64,000 bases of DNA from Albugo candida (GCA_040437565.1 JBDOQK010000002.1:186001-250000); one strand, 5' to 3'; shown: positions 23,039 to 36,200, counted from the stretch's first letter. The notes: generated by a model from the sequence alone, not told the origin. Translations and numbers: made by a program.

Positions 23039-26000
23039 TCAGGGCTCACTAGTTTTAGGTTTCAATAGCTGTGCGTGTGAGCACCCATAATCGAAGAATA
23101 ATTCTTGTCCCATTTTGATATTCTCCTTTGCAAAAAAAGCGACCCGCTGATCACCCCTCACAACAACAATTTTAGCTTCCAGAGTTGCCCGAGACATTGG
23201 TCGATGGTTCGCGAATTTCATTTTATTCCCTTTTCGAGCAGCGTCAATAACTTCTTGTTGGTTCACATCGAACAGATAACTCACTCCTGATCGATCATAA
23301 AAATAACCACAGCGCTGAGCTTCCTCATCTGAAAGAAGAGCACCAACATACTCATACACAAATTCCCCCTTATAAATTCGTTCAAGAGCAAAAGCTCCCC
23401 ACCCATGAACAGAAGAAAACGCGATTCCCACCTTCTTGTGTGCACGGCGTGACAAGAAGACATTCTCGCATATTTCCGTTAATTCTAATTTGGTAGAATT
23501 TTTTTCATTTGATGGCGACTTGTAGCCAAACGCGGTGATGGCAAGGCTACTGGCACCACACGAAAAACAAACGTCTGGATCACATTCACGACCGGCGAGA
23601 AAACAAACACAGGATTTGGTGTTACAGTTTCCGGGTGAGCATTTACAGCCACGAAAGCGATTGATGCAATGACGATCGCAGCTACAAGCAGCTTCACAGC
23701 ACAGATGCTTCTGCACACAATCGCATGAAGCCGTACAAGGTCCACTGTGATTGCAAGGTCGATAGCTCTGATGATGGCCTCCATTCTGCATCCGTTTCCG
23801 AAGTTTATGCATCAAGTAAGCCCGATACGATCCATTCTTATAACTTCGAGATAGCGCAAGTTTGCGTTTGGAGCTTTCTGATGATGCATTTTTCATATCC
23901 AAACTTTCAAAACCGACCGAATTAGTGGCGAATTCTCGCAACATTTCACTCACTTCCCAGCAAAGTAATTTATGAGCATGAAGAATTTTCGTGATAGCGC
24001 ATGGCTGATGGCCTATCACCACCAGAAGCTTTTTGACGATCCCTACTTGTGGTGGTGTCAATTTTTTTGTCAACTTGGTCGTGTAAATTTTCGCCGCATT
24101 TGTGCCAATGTAACATCCCTCACTGCATCGAGTCTTGGGATCCAGCAGTAATTGGGTGCAAGGAACGATCGCTTCAAGTAAAAATGCTCGATCCAAGTAC
24201 TCACTCATGTAATCGTCTACTCCTGTCACATTCTCTGGTCTTCTGCGATACCGTCTGGAACGAACCTTTATTTGCTTATTTTGAAGAGCTAACCCAGCAG
24301 AGGCTTTTGAAACTATTTGAGTCTGGGTTCTAGCCGAACGACGACGTCGTAGTTGGGACGTTTCCACATCCAAGTCTTCAACTTGTTCATTATTATCAGC
24401 GTCTGACTGAGAGCTGGTTTCCTTCAGATCATCATTTTGCACTTCAGTATCGCTTTCTTTTAAGAGACTGTCACTGGAGTCTGAGTCTTCTAAGGCTCTG
24501 GCTGAAGGTTCATCCATTCCGTTTGTATTGTTGCCAAGAAAGGGTTGCAGTGGATCAGTGCGCTCTGACGGTAGAGGGTGCTCTATACCGTGTTTACCAC
24601 AATCGTATATGAAGCAACGACGACAAAACAGATCGCGGTAACACGAGACAAGAGCGCTGTATTCTGATTCGTTCCGAAGGCCACCATTTTCAGGGGTATT
24701 CGCATAATTTGAATATATGGATGCAGTTGGTGCTTGCAATGCCAAAGTCACATCCATCCTTACACCGCGATGGCATGACGATGATTGTACTTCCTCAAGT
24801 CGACGCAAATAAATCGACGTCTTGCCTTTCTTTTTAGTTTGCAAAACCTTCCGAATTTTTGCCATAGCCTCTTGAGAGTGCTCTTTAGCTATCTCACGTT
24901 CTAGTAATTTCTGAAACTCCCTCTCAGGTTTGACAAAACCATATCCAGCTCTTAGCGTATTGAAAGCCGGCGCAAGTTTTGACTCACTATATTCTGCGAT
25001 GACCATCTTAAGCAAGCACTCCATGATTTCGTTCTCTATAGCCGACGGTATAATTTGTTTCAAATTCGCTTTAGCCACCGGAGTAAGTTGATCTGCGTCT
25101 ATATTATCACCAACTATTTCGATAGAGGCAGATGCTGATTCATTTATAATCGAATCATCATCACTATCAGCTACAATTGGTTCCGTAAATGTCCTACTTG
25201 CCTTGATCGTTGTACCCTCATAAAATGATGCATTAATCGGCACTTGTGTGCTCTTGTCGTCCACATATGGGACATAACGTAGAATTGGATCATCTTCCTG
25301 CAGGAAATTGTCCCGAAGCCCTATATATGTGTTCCACTTGGGCATGTAGCCAACTTGGTGGTGTAGTACACGAGTAACCTTCGAGACAATCGCTGATTGT
25401 TTTGCGTGTTCTTCAATAGAAGTCTCATCATTGCCATCACGGCATATATAAAAGCTACTTATCAGCGGGGATTGATCATGAATCGCCGACACTTCTCCAA
25501 GTCGCTTCTGCGTAATATGGGTCTCCACGGGACATTTACTATCTATATTTGGACACAAAACTGTGCTTCAGTCAGACAGGTGAGCTGAAGGACATGCTGC
25601 GCCTATAGCTTATCTAACCTGGAACGCCGCATCCTTCTTGTTGGCGGAATGTGGCCAAGTCTTGCAAATACCTCTTCACTTTTTTTCGTACTGAAGTGAT
25701 AATATGTTCTACTTGTCTTTGCTGGCAAACTTGCAGCTTCTTGAATAACTTTGAGACGGTCTGGTTGACTCGAGGATCCACTTTTGTGCTTTTGCTTTCC
25801 TATTGCATTCATCAGATTCAGGTTCATGTTGCAGTGGATCTTTTGTATGTTCACGTACAACGAGTACTTGGGTTATAATATCGTCTTGTATGAGTTTTAG
25901 CGCCCTCTTTACTCCTAGCTTGCATTTGTACGAAATGATCCCGGAGACGTCATAGGACGTAAGGCTATGATTCAAATCGACTTGGAACGGAACCATATGA

Positions 26001-27009
26001 GTTTCAGCTTCTTTTAGAAGCAGATTTCGTGGCGCAGCAGAGAAGCGAAGTTTACGCCAAGCTGTTCCATGGGGAATTGCGGGAAATGAGCATTCAACTT
26101 CTTCAAAATTGTCATCGATAGCCACATGTGAGACGGACCGATCTTCAAGCCCAAGATCGCAAGCAGATACATAATTGTTCGGTTCAAGACTATTTGGAGC
26201 TTCGGGCGTTGTTCGTGATGATATCGTCCTAGCTTGTAGATTTGGGGCACGCGACCGCCTCCTTATTTTGAATCGAGATAGCTCTCTCTCCTGAGCTTGT
26301 AATTCTTCGAACGAAAGGAGCTCACTCGGATTCATGTACCAAGAAAGTGATCTCGAGCCACTTTCTTGATCACCGCTTGATTGAAAATTTCTAGACATTC
26401 TTTTCTTTACGCGTGCTGTATCAGACAATACTCGAACGATCTCGACGTTTTTCTGAGTGTATGATGAAGGCACATTAGATATTATACTCAGGCCGTCGTC
26501 GTTTCTATCTATGGATGATCTCTTTCTGCTCCTTCGAACCATTTTATTTTCCTCCAATATCACCACATTTCTAGACCGATGAAGAGATCTTTCTTTGCTC
26601 TTAGAATTTTGCAATGTTAGATTAAGACGACGTATTTTGTTCCGATTTGGACGTTTAGCTACCTCTACTGAGTGATCTTTTGCAGCAGATGTGTGAGCCC
26701 TTTTACGCCCACTTTTATGTTTGGAGGTTGTTCTCATTCTAATGCTTGCTTCTTGTTCAATTATCGACTCATTTGAATTCGTGCCTATCATGTGAACACC
26801 TTCTTTAATGGGAAGGAAAGCCTCTCGGATCTGTTCATTCTGATGTGATACAGCTTCTGTCTCAGCCTCTCCATCATCCGTGCAGGAAGAGCTTTCATCA
26901 ATCACTATAATCTCTGTCGAGGTGGCTACAATACGGTGCAAAGTAATTTTCACCGATCAAAACCTGCTAGAATAGAAATTGATTGATGCTGGGTCGTACC
27001 TTGGGTCAT
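23039..27009 (-). CDS. EZH2-like: Polycomb histone H3K27 methyltransferase, E(z)/EZH-like, 4 exons
   Basis: Catalytic subunit of PRC2, 1259 aa. Exons: 27009..27000 (only 10 nt, ATG ACC CAA G), 26925..25859, 25799..25619 and 25560..23039. The introns are 74, 59 and 58 nt; all start GTACG or GTTAG, end AG and keep phase. An EZH-like stretch WNTYIGLRDNFLQEDDPILR is followed by a SANT-like helix bundle (PPQVGIVKKLLVVIGHQPCA). The Cys-rich CXC region is at ~1022-1091 (CTASCDCVQKHLCC onward), and the SET domain starts at ~1127 (HGWGAFALERIYKGEFVYEY, GNKMKFANH, GQELFFDYG). Odd points: the N-terminal 400 residues are basic and disordered, longer than in animal EZH2, and the NHSxNPNC signature reads NHRPMSRATLEAK. 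With no ATG at the frame openings, the upstream frames belong to this gene rather than to a separate one. Confidence 0.87.
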
Positions 27010-28842
27010 TCCTCTAACAGTAAATATTCGTGCTCAAGCGATCATCGCTTTTCTCATTTGATAGGATTTAGCCAATCAAAACATCAGAGGATAAATTCGT
27101 GGCTAGAAGCAACTGTTGGCGTGAACTACTTTACGCAGCACACAATTGAGCGATAATAGACTGCTTTTTGAGCGCATAATGAGCTTAGTTTATCAATGAT
27201 CGACGCTTTATAGAATGATCTTAGTGCAGAATGTCTGAGACATTCTCATTTCGAAAGAGGCGAAAACGAAATAGAATTAACGTAGTTGTAGGAATCGCAT
27301 TGCTTATAGTTATCCAAACTGTATTTGATAGAAGACGGATCAAGATCGAGGCAAATCCTCTTCAATAAAATTAGCTCGTTATTTGCAAATCGAGCCCGCA
27401 AGCTTTGCTTTGGTGGTCTCTTCTCGCAGCAAGAAACTTTAAATACGAGTGCACAAAGGACAAAACTTTCTATCTGAAAGAAAATGTGGAATGAACTAGA
27501 AGCTGTTTTTTGTGATTTGAAGTTTTGCTTGGTATGTGCGTGTTACTTGCTTTCGACAGTGTTCCTACTTGTGAGCATAATCAAAGATCTTGGCTCGGCA
27601 AATTTAACATGCTACACTTCTAGATTAATTTTTGAGCACATGACATTTTCTGTCAGACTATTCTACTTTCTAGCCTGCTTTCCGGTGTAGCCAGAAGTCT
27701 ATGTATAGCGACCCAGAGATTCAAATGAACAGGAAAACATGATGAAGCCATGTGGATAGATATCCGAGTGCATTTCTCAGTGTCAAGGTTATTATTGTCT
27801 GGATTTAGAATGCGGGAGGTGCTCGTGAATGTTACCTCGTGAATATTTTTAAAAGTGGCTTTACTTGGCCAGATGATTGACTTGAGGCCAAAAACATTTT
27901 CGGGTTATGGTCTTGATGAGATGAGTAAGATAGTGTTAGAGAAGGACTCGAGCATTTTTGTACTCTAGTGCGATCCAGTGCGATCGTCGTACATACAATA
28001 TAAGCATCCGTTTGTGACTTGAAGCTTGATGACAGGCTCGTTCAGCCTTTCTAAATTGATCTTATCACTGAATTTCAGAGACGAATACATACGCCCGCAC
28101 AGCATCTGGCAGTTTCACTACTTTCTGTCATTAGACGTGCGCTGAACACAAGCTAGCAAAATTAGCACGAGCTGATTCAGTGTGTCATACTAGTCCTGTA
28201 TATTTTTTTAGAAAATTTGGGCCATCGTCCAGCACATTGGCCGTGATGCTTGACATTTTGGCCAGAATCTTCATTCCATTTCGTTTGGTCGTACCTGTGC
28301 ATTTGAAAAAAATTGTTCCTCATTGCACGTGATAGCGCGAAATATATTCGTGAATGTCTGTGCAATAGCTGGATTTACCACGGTATGGAGCAAGACGAAT
28401 GCATTCCTGAATGGTATTGGGATTCATTGCGGTCAAGGATGGCAAAAATCAAATACAGCCACATTAATGATATGAGTAATGATATGTGGGTACAATGATG
28501 GGGTTTTGAGTATAGAGTCAAGACTTGCCATTATAGCGAACAGGCAGCGAATCGTTTGCCTCTGCCATTTAACTATAGTACTAGCGTTTACATTCTGCAC
28601 CGAGCTAACGAATCAGCGATAACTTCTCTACATCATCCAGCACTGAGCCTACCGTTCTCAGCTAGCTCACAAAACAGTCCGATTGAACGTGTTGACGAAT
28701 GTAGTTGAAATAGCATAAAGAAACTGAAAATCAGCCGCTTTAACGGACCGCAGAATGTGACATATCGTATGAATAAAAGAGGGGACTTTAGCGAATTTCT
28801 CTACTAAAATAGCGTTGAGGTGTACATAAACTTTAGGAAGTC
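27010..28842. other. Intergenic 1.8 kb between divergent genes
   Basis: Contains the promoters of the E(z)-like gene (-) and VTI1 (+). A 68-codon ATG frame at 27484-27690 is hydrophobic but has no family match. No repeat or RNA gene seen. Confidence 0.5.
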
Positions 28843-29945
28843 ATGAACGGGTCTTACATCACAACAGAGACAAGTTCCTTGGAAACATTCAGCAGTTTGG
28901 AAGAGGACTTTGTGCAAAAGAAACTCTTCGTTAATAACAACATTCACGTCATCCTTCAGAACAATGGTATTGTATTTCATTGTGGACCAATTCAGTCAGA
29001 TGCTCAGATTGTTTCTTTTTGCAGGCTCTGTCACAAGCGAGATTCAGCAAGTTGAAGCGGCTATAGCTGAATTGAAGCGATGCGTACGACAGTACCATCA
29101 GAAAATATTCTCTTTATGATAGTACCCAAATCTCAGTTGTATAGTTGAAACTGATGAGCATTGAGTTACGTGGAAAGGCGGCCCAATCGCGCAACCAAAT
29201 GCAAGGCAAGGTGTGTAATTTGCCAACTTGATGCAAATAGAAAGTCAACGAGAAAGCAATGGAATAGGTGACAGTATATCAAAATGAAATGGATGGAATG
29301 ATTCGAGACTTTGAGAGGGCCAAGTTGAGGGCCAGAGAAAACAAAGCTCTTTCGTCATCGTCTAGGAGAGACCCGGTATGCAATCTATCTCTACTTTAGA
29401 ATAACGGCATCCATTGACTTCTCTTTATTTTTCCCACTAGAACGCTCTTTATGAACGGGTGCAAAGCAGCACTCAGCGACTTCAGCGGTATCACCAGTGT
29501 CAACTGCGGCGCTTATATTCTAAATGAACTGGCTTTTAGATCATCAACGCAGCTGGAGCAATCCCGTCGTCTAGTTGCTGAAACGGAACAAATTGGTATA
29601 AAGCACCATCTTAGCGATAACTCGGCTCATCGGTCTCACTGAACCACTATAGGATTTTCTGTTCTGGATTCGCTTTCACAGCAACGTGAGGGTTTACTGT
29701 CAGCGCATCAAAAGGTCAGCGCTTGGCCTCTTTCGATATTCTCGCCTAAGCACAAGCTCTGGCATGTATAGGTTCGAGAGACACAGGACGTCACACGAGA
29801 TACTCGGATACTACTAAAACGAATGACTCGACGAATTTTGAAAAATCACTTAATTTTATGGAGCGTGATCGTGCTTCTCGTCATCGCGATATGCTTTGTC
29901 ATCTATCAAGATTTTATACGTCCAACACGCTCGTCTTTTTGGTGA
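28843..29945 (+). CDS. VTI1: Qb-SNARE VTI1 (vesicle transport v-SNARE), 8 exons
   Basis: SNARE for Golgi-endosome-vacuole traffic, 231 aa, with seven introns of 52-65 nt: join(28843..28966, 29025..29083, 29145..29210, 29268..29375, 29441..29487, 29540..29595, 29653..29714, 29772..29945). Every junction keeps phase. The Habc part reads SEIQQVEAAIAELKRCLKLM, then IELRGKAAQSRNQMQGK and YQNEMDGMIRDFERAKLRA, parallel to yeast and human VTI1. The SNARE helix runs LEQSRRLVAETEQIGFSVLD to RETQDVTRDTRILLKRMTRR, followed by a single C-terminal membrane anchor (LILWSVIVLLVIAICFVIY). No single frame longer than 70 codons covers it, so ORF-based annotation would miss this gene. Confidence 0.9.
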
Positions 29946-30049
29946 CAAAAGAGAGAGAGACAAAATTGCATGTAAAATAGAAGTCAATTGCGCTTATTTC
30001 TGTTTTTAAGCTGAATTCTATCAGACCGATGCGAGTTCTTCTCCGGTCC

Positions 30050-30253
30050 CTACGCTTCGTCTTCAAAGCGACGCTTCTTTGTAGGAACTTTTACATGATT
30101 CCTTTCAGAGTAGATTGCTAGTGGCGATATCACAACGGCAATGGCAACCAAAGCAACTCCCAGTCTTGATTTCCAATTAGGTACTTCGTGCCACCAGCCA
30201 CCAGCAGGTGACCAGGTATGTCTTGGATACGGAAACTTTTCCATCTCGCCCAT
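30050..30253 (-). CDS. 67-aa single-span protein, probably a mitochondrial complex I accessory subunit
   Basis: The sequence begins MGEMEKFPYPRHTWSPAGGW, then WHEVPNWKSRLG, one membrane span (VALVAIAVVISPLAIY) and a basic tail (PTKKRRFEDEA). The SPxGGWW...NWK lead before a single span is like small plant/protist complex I membrane-arm subunits that I recall; this is memory, not a search. It sits between the convergent VTI1 end and the PH/WW gene. Intronless, ATG at 30253. Confidence 0.6.
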   Translation of the reverse strand: MGEMEKFPYPRHTWSPAGGWWHEVPNWKSRLGVALVAIAVVISPLAIYSERNHVKVPTKKRRFEDEA

Positions 30254-30326
30254 TGTTGTCGACAGTATGAGACAATCGATGATATATTAATTCTTACAGC
30301 ACATGTATCTATTTATGAGATGAAGT

Positions 30327-33225
30327 CTAGAATTCGTGGCCATCGCGATAGTCTTCATACTCTGACGGACTAGGAACGGCTTTCTTCTTCTTTCCTTTCC
30401 ACGATGGAAACTTTCGAGCGCTGGTGAGTGACTTCACTAAATTAGGCTTCTTTGGAAGAATCGAGCGAGACCATTTGAAACTACGCGCCTTTGGTTGATT
30501 CTTCGAGAACTCTATATCGTCTTCTTCATCCGGAAAAATGCCCGGTTCACTTGGACAATGTTGAAATTCATGCCGTGATGGCTCAAATTTGGGTGCATTT
30601 ATGCTCTTTTTGCGCGTCACAAAAGGGGAGTCCTCCAAATTGATTACGGATTGGACTGGCTTATCTCGTACCCGGTTACTTGGATCCTTTCGTGCAGAAG
30701 GATTTTGGTGGGCGCGCTTCTGCGTACGACTTGAAGGTGCTGATTTCGATACATTAGAACCCGATTTTTCTTTCTTGGATGGATGCACCCAGCTATTTTC
30801 TCCTGTTTTATCGTTCTGATAGTAATATTCTCCAGGATAGCGTCTGCTTTCTAATCTAGTCCAACCTTTTGGTGCAGTATCTTCGTCTGATGATGCTGAC
30901 GCGGTATCTTCAGAGTTTCTAGAGCGCGGAGTTGTTCCATTTTTCGGTTGAGCTCTACTTGATACTCGTTTTCTAACAATGTTCATCGCGCTCGTGAGCG
31001 GGAATTTACGACCTTTGATCGCACAGCCCGGCTCGAAAGCAGCGGTACTTCTTTCCTCCTCCTCATTTGCATCTTCAGCTTGTAGATTTGCTCTGCCTTC
31101 ACGATGCTTTCCACGGACAAATGTTGATGTGGTTCCTCCACGGGTCGAGATCGGTGGATCCATCGGTTCAATTTCCTCTTGATCTTCGAATTGGTGTTGA
31201 TCATCGATTGATGCATTTCTTTTCGAAATCGAACGACCTCGAGCGCTTCGTTTAGACCCAAAGAAACCCTTGGGCTTTTCATCTGCAAAAGAGTTCTGCT
31301 GTAGCCGAGCTTTCAAACACTGCTGTTCTTCCAGTTCCTGTTGACACTTCTGCAGCTCCTGTGATATTTCTTCAATTTCCTGTCGTGCTTTTTCTATTTC
31401 CGCTTCTTTGTCGCACAATGTGGCGGTCAACTTCTCTTCTCGCTGTCGCCAGCGTGCAGAATCCTTTCCGCGGACCGTGTGAGCACGTAACTGCTCGTTC
31501 AGTTGCTCTTCTTGGTCACGCATGTGCACAAGTAATTCCTCCTGCTGCTGGAGTTCATTCGTCGTGATGTCGAACATTTCCTCCATCATTTGTAATGCTG
31601 CAAGTAAACTCTCAGCCGCTCCATTTTCTCTCCGAATGNNNNNNNNNNNNNNNNNNNNNNNNNNNNNNNNNNNNNNNNNNNNNNNNNNNNNNNNNNNNNN
31701 NNNNNNNNNNNNNNNNNNNNNNNNNNNNNNNNNNNNNNTGCTTTCCACGGACAAATGTTGATGTGGTTCCTCCACGGGTCGAGATCGGTGGATCCATCGG
31801 TTCAATTTCCTCTTGATCTTCGAATTGGTGTTGATCATCGATTGATGCATTTCTTTTCGAAATCGAACGACCTCGAGCGCTTCGTTTAGACCCAAAGAAA
31901 CCCTTGGGCTTTTCATCTGCAAAAGAGTTCTGCTGTAGCCGAGCTTTCAAACACTGCTGTTCTTCCAGTTCCTGTTGACACTTCTGCAGCTCCTGTGATA
32001 TTTCTTCAATTTCCTGTCGTGCTTTTTCTATTTCCGCTTCTTTGTCGCACAATGTGGCGGTCAACTTCTCTTCTCGCTGTCGCCAGCGTGCAGAATCCTT
32101 TCCGCGGACCGTGTGAGCACGTAACTGCTCGTTCAGTTGCTCTTCTTGGTCACGCATGTGCACAAGTAATTCCTCCTGCTGCTGGAGTTCATTCGTCGTG
32201 ATGTCGAACATTTCCTCCATCATTTGTAATGCTGCAAGTAAACTCTCAGCCGCTCCATTTTCTCTCCGAATGCTCGCCGATAGGCGTTCATGATCTCTTC
32301 CTGTCACACTTTCCAGTGTTTGACGACATCTTTCAAGCAAGTCTTCCGCTTCTTCAGCGATTGATTCTATTCCTTGCTGCAACTCTTCGATCGCTTCCTC
32401 GGCTTCCGTTGCGCACTGCTCACCCATTTCTATTGCTTCTTTTTTTTCTTGCAAGGCTATTTCAAGTTGTCCCTGCACTTTTTCAAGACTCTCTTCGTTG
32501 ATGCCATGCTGAGCGGCTGCACTAAATCGGTGATCACGCATCGCTTCTATCCATTCTGCAGCTTCATCTGCAGCTTTCACGTCGAAAACTATGTCAAGTT
32601 GCTCATTTTCTCGCTCTTGAAAATGATCGAACAGGTCGTCTGTGATCCGCTCGTCTTCCGGTGAGATTCCTATGCAAAAACTCTGCTTGCTTGTTCCGCT
32701 AAACAACTGTTTACTCTGATGATTGGTATCATCAGCTCGGCGTTCAATACGTCTCAGATACTCTAAATCAATGACCCCGCAAGGGGAATCATCCTCCTCC
32801 GAGCGATAGCAATAAAGAAAAGTAGTTGGACGTAATACACAGTAACGCCACTCCCATTCTTCTTGAACTTCGTCTTCAGTGTCTAGTTCTTCGCTTCGAC
32901 ATTTGAGATAGCCTGTTTTCGTACCTATTTGCGTTATCGCGTTTGCGTCTTCGGGCGGAGAAAACTGAACACGGATGCGCTTGTTCGAAGAATTGAGTGG
33001 TCTTGTATCGTGCTCTTCGACCGATTTAAATCTCGATTGAAAATGCGCTTTTTCAATGGTAGGACGCGATCGAGCTATCTTTTTCGTAGCTGCAGTGTAC
33101 GGCACCGAGTCATTGACAGGAGGTCTACGATAGCCTGACGATGAAGCAGGTGCATTGCTGTGCAGACGATTTACTCGATTTACCCGCTCTGCTGCATTTC
33201 GTTGCGGCACATTTGTTCTTGCCAT
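30327..33225 (-). CDS. PH domain - coiled coil - WW domain protein, split by an assembly gap
   Basis: One gene interrupted by 100 N. Removing the gap and the 534-bp repeat around it gives an in-frame 754-aa protein from ATG 33225. A PH-like fold covers ~100-235 (GTKTGYLKCRSEE, EWEWRYCVLRPTTFLYCYR, DEAAEWIEAMRDHR). A long Glu/Gln-rich coiled coil covers ~245-430, with FFGSKRSARGRSISKR after it. A WW domain (GWTRLESRRYPGEYYYQNDK then TGENSWVHPS) precedes a Ser/Lys/Arg-rich tail. PH plus WW suggests a membrane-recruited adaptor that binds proline motifs. No catalytic domain is visible. I do not know a named orthologue. Confidence 0.8.
31639..31738. other. Assembly gap (100 N) inside a gene, flanked by a 534-bp exact repeat
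   Basis: 31105-31638 and 31739-32272 appear identical. Collapsing one copy plus the gap restores one reading frame, so the repeat is an assembly artefact rather than an internal duplication. Confidence 0.93.
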
Positions 33226-36200
33226 TTCGATCGTTTGTGTGATTGTGTAATCCCTAAAGTATTACCATGCGCTCTTAGCTCAGTCTGTAATGTCATCAGA
33301 AACGTGACCTCGAAAGCAAGCATGCTGTTGTGTTGGCAACTGCTGGCGCCATCTTAATGCACCAATCAGAAACGAGGACACATCATAGGCAACAGATGAA
33401 CAGGTGTGGCTCAGAACATCATGACGTGGCCTTATTATGTCTTACAGGTTACGAGAGCTCTCGCATTCTCGCATTTGCAGGGAAAACTCACAATGAACGG
33501 ATCGAGCCACAAGTTTGATCAAGCTTGCTACCGCGTCTTCTCGAAATTGCGATAGTACCGCATCTGAGAGCAGTCGAAGTGTACAAGTTTCAGCTTGCAT
33601 TGTTTTGAACTCGTTGATTTCTCTCTTCGAAAAGTGCGCGTCTATGACGTTTTTATTTTAACGAATTCTCGGTCAAGTGTACGACGGCTTATAGATGTCA
33701 GCGTTACACAGCATTCTATGGAATTGATCAAAGCGTTTCGTCTGTGGATTAAGCGTTCTACCCGTTCATTTCTACTTACAAGTTTTATCGATGATATCGA
33801 TGCGATTGCGTTGTTCTAATTTCTGATCTCCGGATATATGTTTAAATGTATTCGTACAAAAGAGAGCGTTCATTAGATGCTTGATTACCTCCACGAAACA
33901 AATCACCGTGTCCCCGAACTATCATTGAATCGTTATAAGGATTTTTAGACCACATTACATCTTGCGCAACGTGAGGAGTAATCTTCACGNNNNNNNNNNN
34001 NNNNNNNNNNNNNNNNNNNNNNNNNNNNNNNNNNNNNNNNNNNNNNNNNNNNNNNNNNNNNNNNNNNNNNNNNNNNNNNNNNNNNNNNNCGATTGCGTTG
34101 TTCTAATTTCTGATCTCCGGATATATGTTTAAATGTATTCGTACAAAAGAGAGCGTTCATTAGATGCTTGATTACCTCCACGAAACAAATCACCGTGTCC
34201 CCGAACTATCATTGAATCGTTATAAGGATTTTTAGACCACATTACATCTTGCGCAACGTGAGGAGTAATCTTCACGCACTCTAGTCCATAATGAGGGCAG
34301 CATGCACTAAGATCAACAGCTGATTGTCGGTTCCCTTTCGCATCATCGGTTATTTATTTCAACAGCAATAGTCCCATCTCATATATCCTCAAAACTATGT
34401 TGATTCGTAAATACGGCAAGCGTTTCAGTGTTGAGTGTCTCATTATTGCAAGATTTGCGTCAGAATGAGCTTTGGAGAAAAGACTTGCACAGAACAATGA
34501 GTAAACGCGACAAATCCAAGTGTCAAAGTTCAGCTGGTTGGAGTCACTTGATTGTGATAAATGCAGACTCAGAGAAACAAAATGACCTAGAAATTCCAGC
34601 CGCCAGAAATAAGCTGATTAATCTAGGGAGCTATGTCGTGTCAGATAATTTGCAGCGAGTAGCATATATATTTTGATGAGAAAGCATGCAGATGACTCGA
34701 CCATGAAGAGGAGAGAGCGCGACGATCGAACACTATATTGTATATTCCCAATAAGAAACTAAGAAGTGGTTTACACAAGAAAAGTGTCAAGAGAAGCTGC
34801 TGGATGACGTGGTCGTGTATACACTTCATCTCTGCCATGTATTTTTTCCGTACGATGCGCTCTCGACAACAGCAGTATAGGGCGCTAGCTCAGAATAAGC
34901 CGCTTCAGCTGGTGATCACGATGATACATCAGCTTTAACGAAATTACAAATGGATGAGAAGTAACAATGCCGACTAAGGAGGGACACCTTATGATCAGTG
35001 AGATGGAGAGAAAGAGTCCTTGAACATCTGGATTTCTAGATAGTAATTATTTGGGAACAACATTTTTGTCGATTTGTAGCGAAGTCTTGATGCTTGGACA
35101 CTTCACCGAGAACTGCTGTAGACATCTTTATACTATTTATTAGCTGGTGGCTATGCGGCGTATTAAATTGTCCCAGACAGTGACTCTATTTTTGTAAGGC
35201 AGCAGGATCGATTCACTATATCTCGCATGTTTCACCCGGCATATTTTAAATATATAGCTATTCCCGCGGATATGTGTATCGAGCATGTGTCACAGGAACC
35301 TCTCCACCGTGAATTCAAAAAATTCGCATGCGGAAGTTTTATCAAAGGATGGTGGCAAGGTGACTCGAGATTTCTTTCTTGAGATGAAGGGCTTATTATC
35401 ATCAAAATAATGAGCATGAGCGAAGAGTTTCCCTAGAGAAAGTAATTTCAAAGGAAAGTGATGGCTAATCGAAAGTGCAATCCCTGATTTTTTTCTCGTC
35501 CATAATGAATAATGAGTGGCTAAAATAAGCTAAGAAAATTGCGAAACGATTGGACAAGGGGAGCGTATGCAAAAGATTGATGCATTCTCTCAAATGAAGA
35601 TGAAAAGATGGTCTCGTATCTATCAAATGAGAAAGCGCATAGCTTCCCAATAATTGTCGTTGTAGAGAAAACTGGAGACATAAACGATTTGCAACGATTG
35701 CCAGGCGATCACCTCGAAGGGAGACTCGAAGGTGTTCATGGTGTCACGAATACATACGTGCAGCACTTGGTCAAAAATACTGACATCCACGCCCTTGTGA
35801 TGAAGTATGTATCTGAAAGCCACTAGTACCATTATGCTGGAGAAAATGCTACTAGTGGCTTCCAGATATTTATTTTGTCATCATGTTCGAACAGTGAGGG
35901 TACTCGAGCAAATTTTGCATCTCGTATTGGCTGCAGTATATCATCATGGAACACTCAAAGCAATATACTTCCTTCGTATACAATCTCTGACTACGGCATC
36001 ACAAAGTAGAGCAGACACAAAATCTACGGGCCGGCTCATTTTCGCTATCCAGGCTAGCTTTATTGTAAGAACCTTTTTTATCGCTCTCTTGCTACGTGAA
36101 CTGCTATGGCATTCACTACGAAGATGCAATAATATATTGTTAACCGTTTTTACTAACCTGTGAAAGATCCGATATCTGGATATCAGTTGGCTCAGACATC

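Noticed and set aside
25603-25860. Separate small gene on the minus strand upstream of the SET frame
   Set aside because: A third frame over the same DNA, flanked by GTACGT and GTTAGA donors, joins the upstream and SET frames in phase, so this frame is a shadow of exon 3 of the E(z)-like gene.
27484-27690. 68-codon hydrophobic ATG frame between E(z) and VTI1
   Set aside because: Hydrophobic composition alone is weak in AT-rich DNA; no family features or splice partners seen.
31105-32272. Internal tandem duplication in the PH/WW protein
   Set aside because: The two copies appear identical and sit on either side of a 100-N gap; collapsing them restores the frame, so it is an assembly joint.
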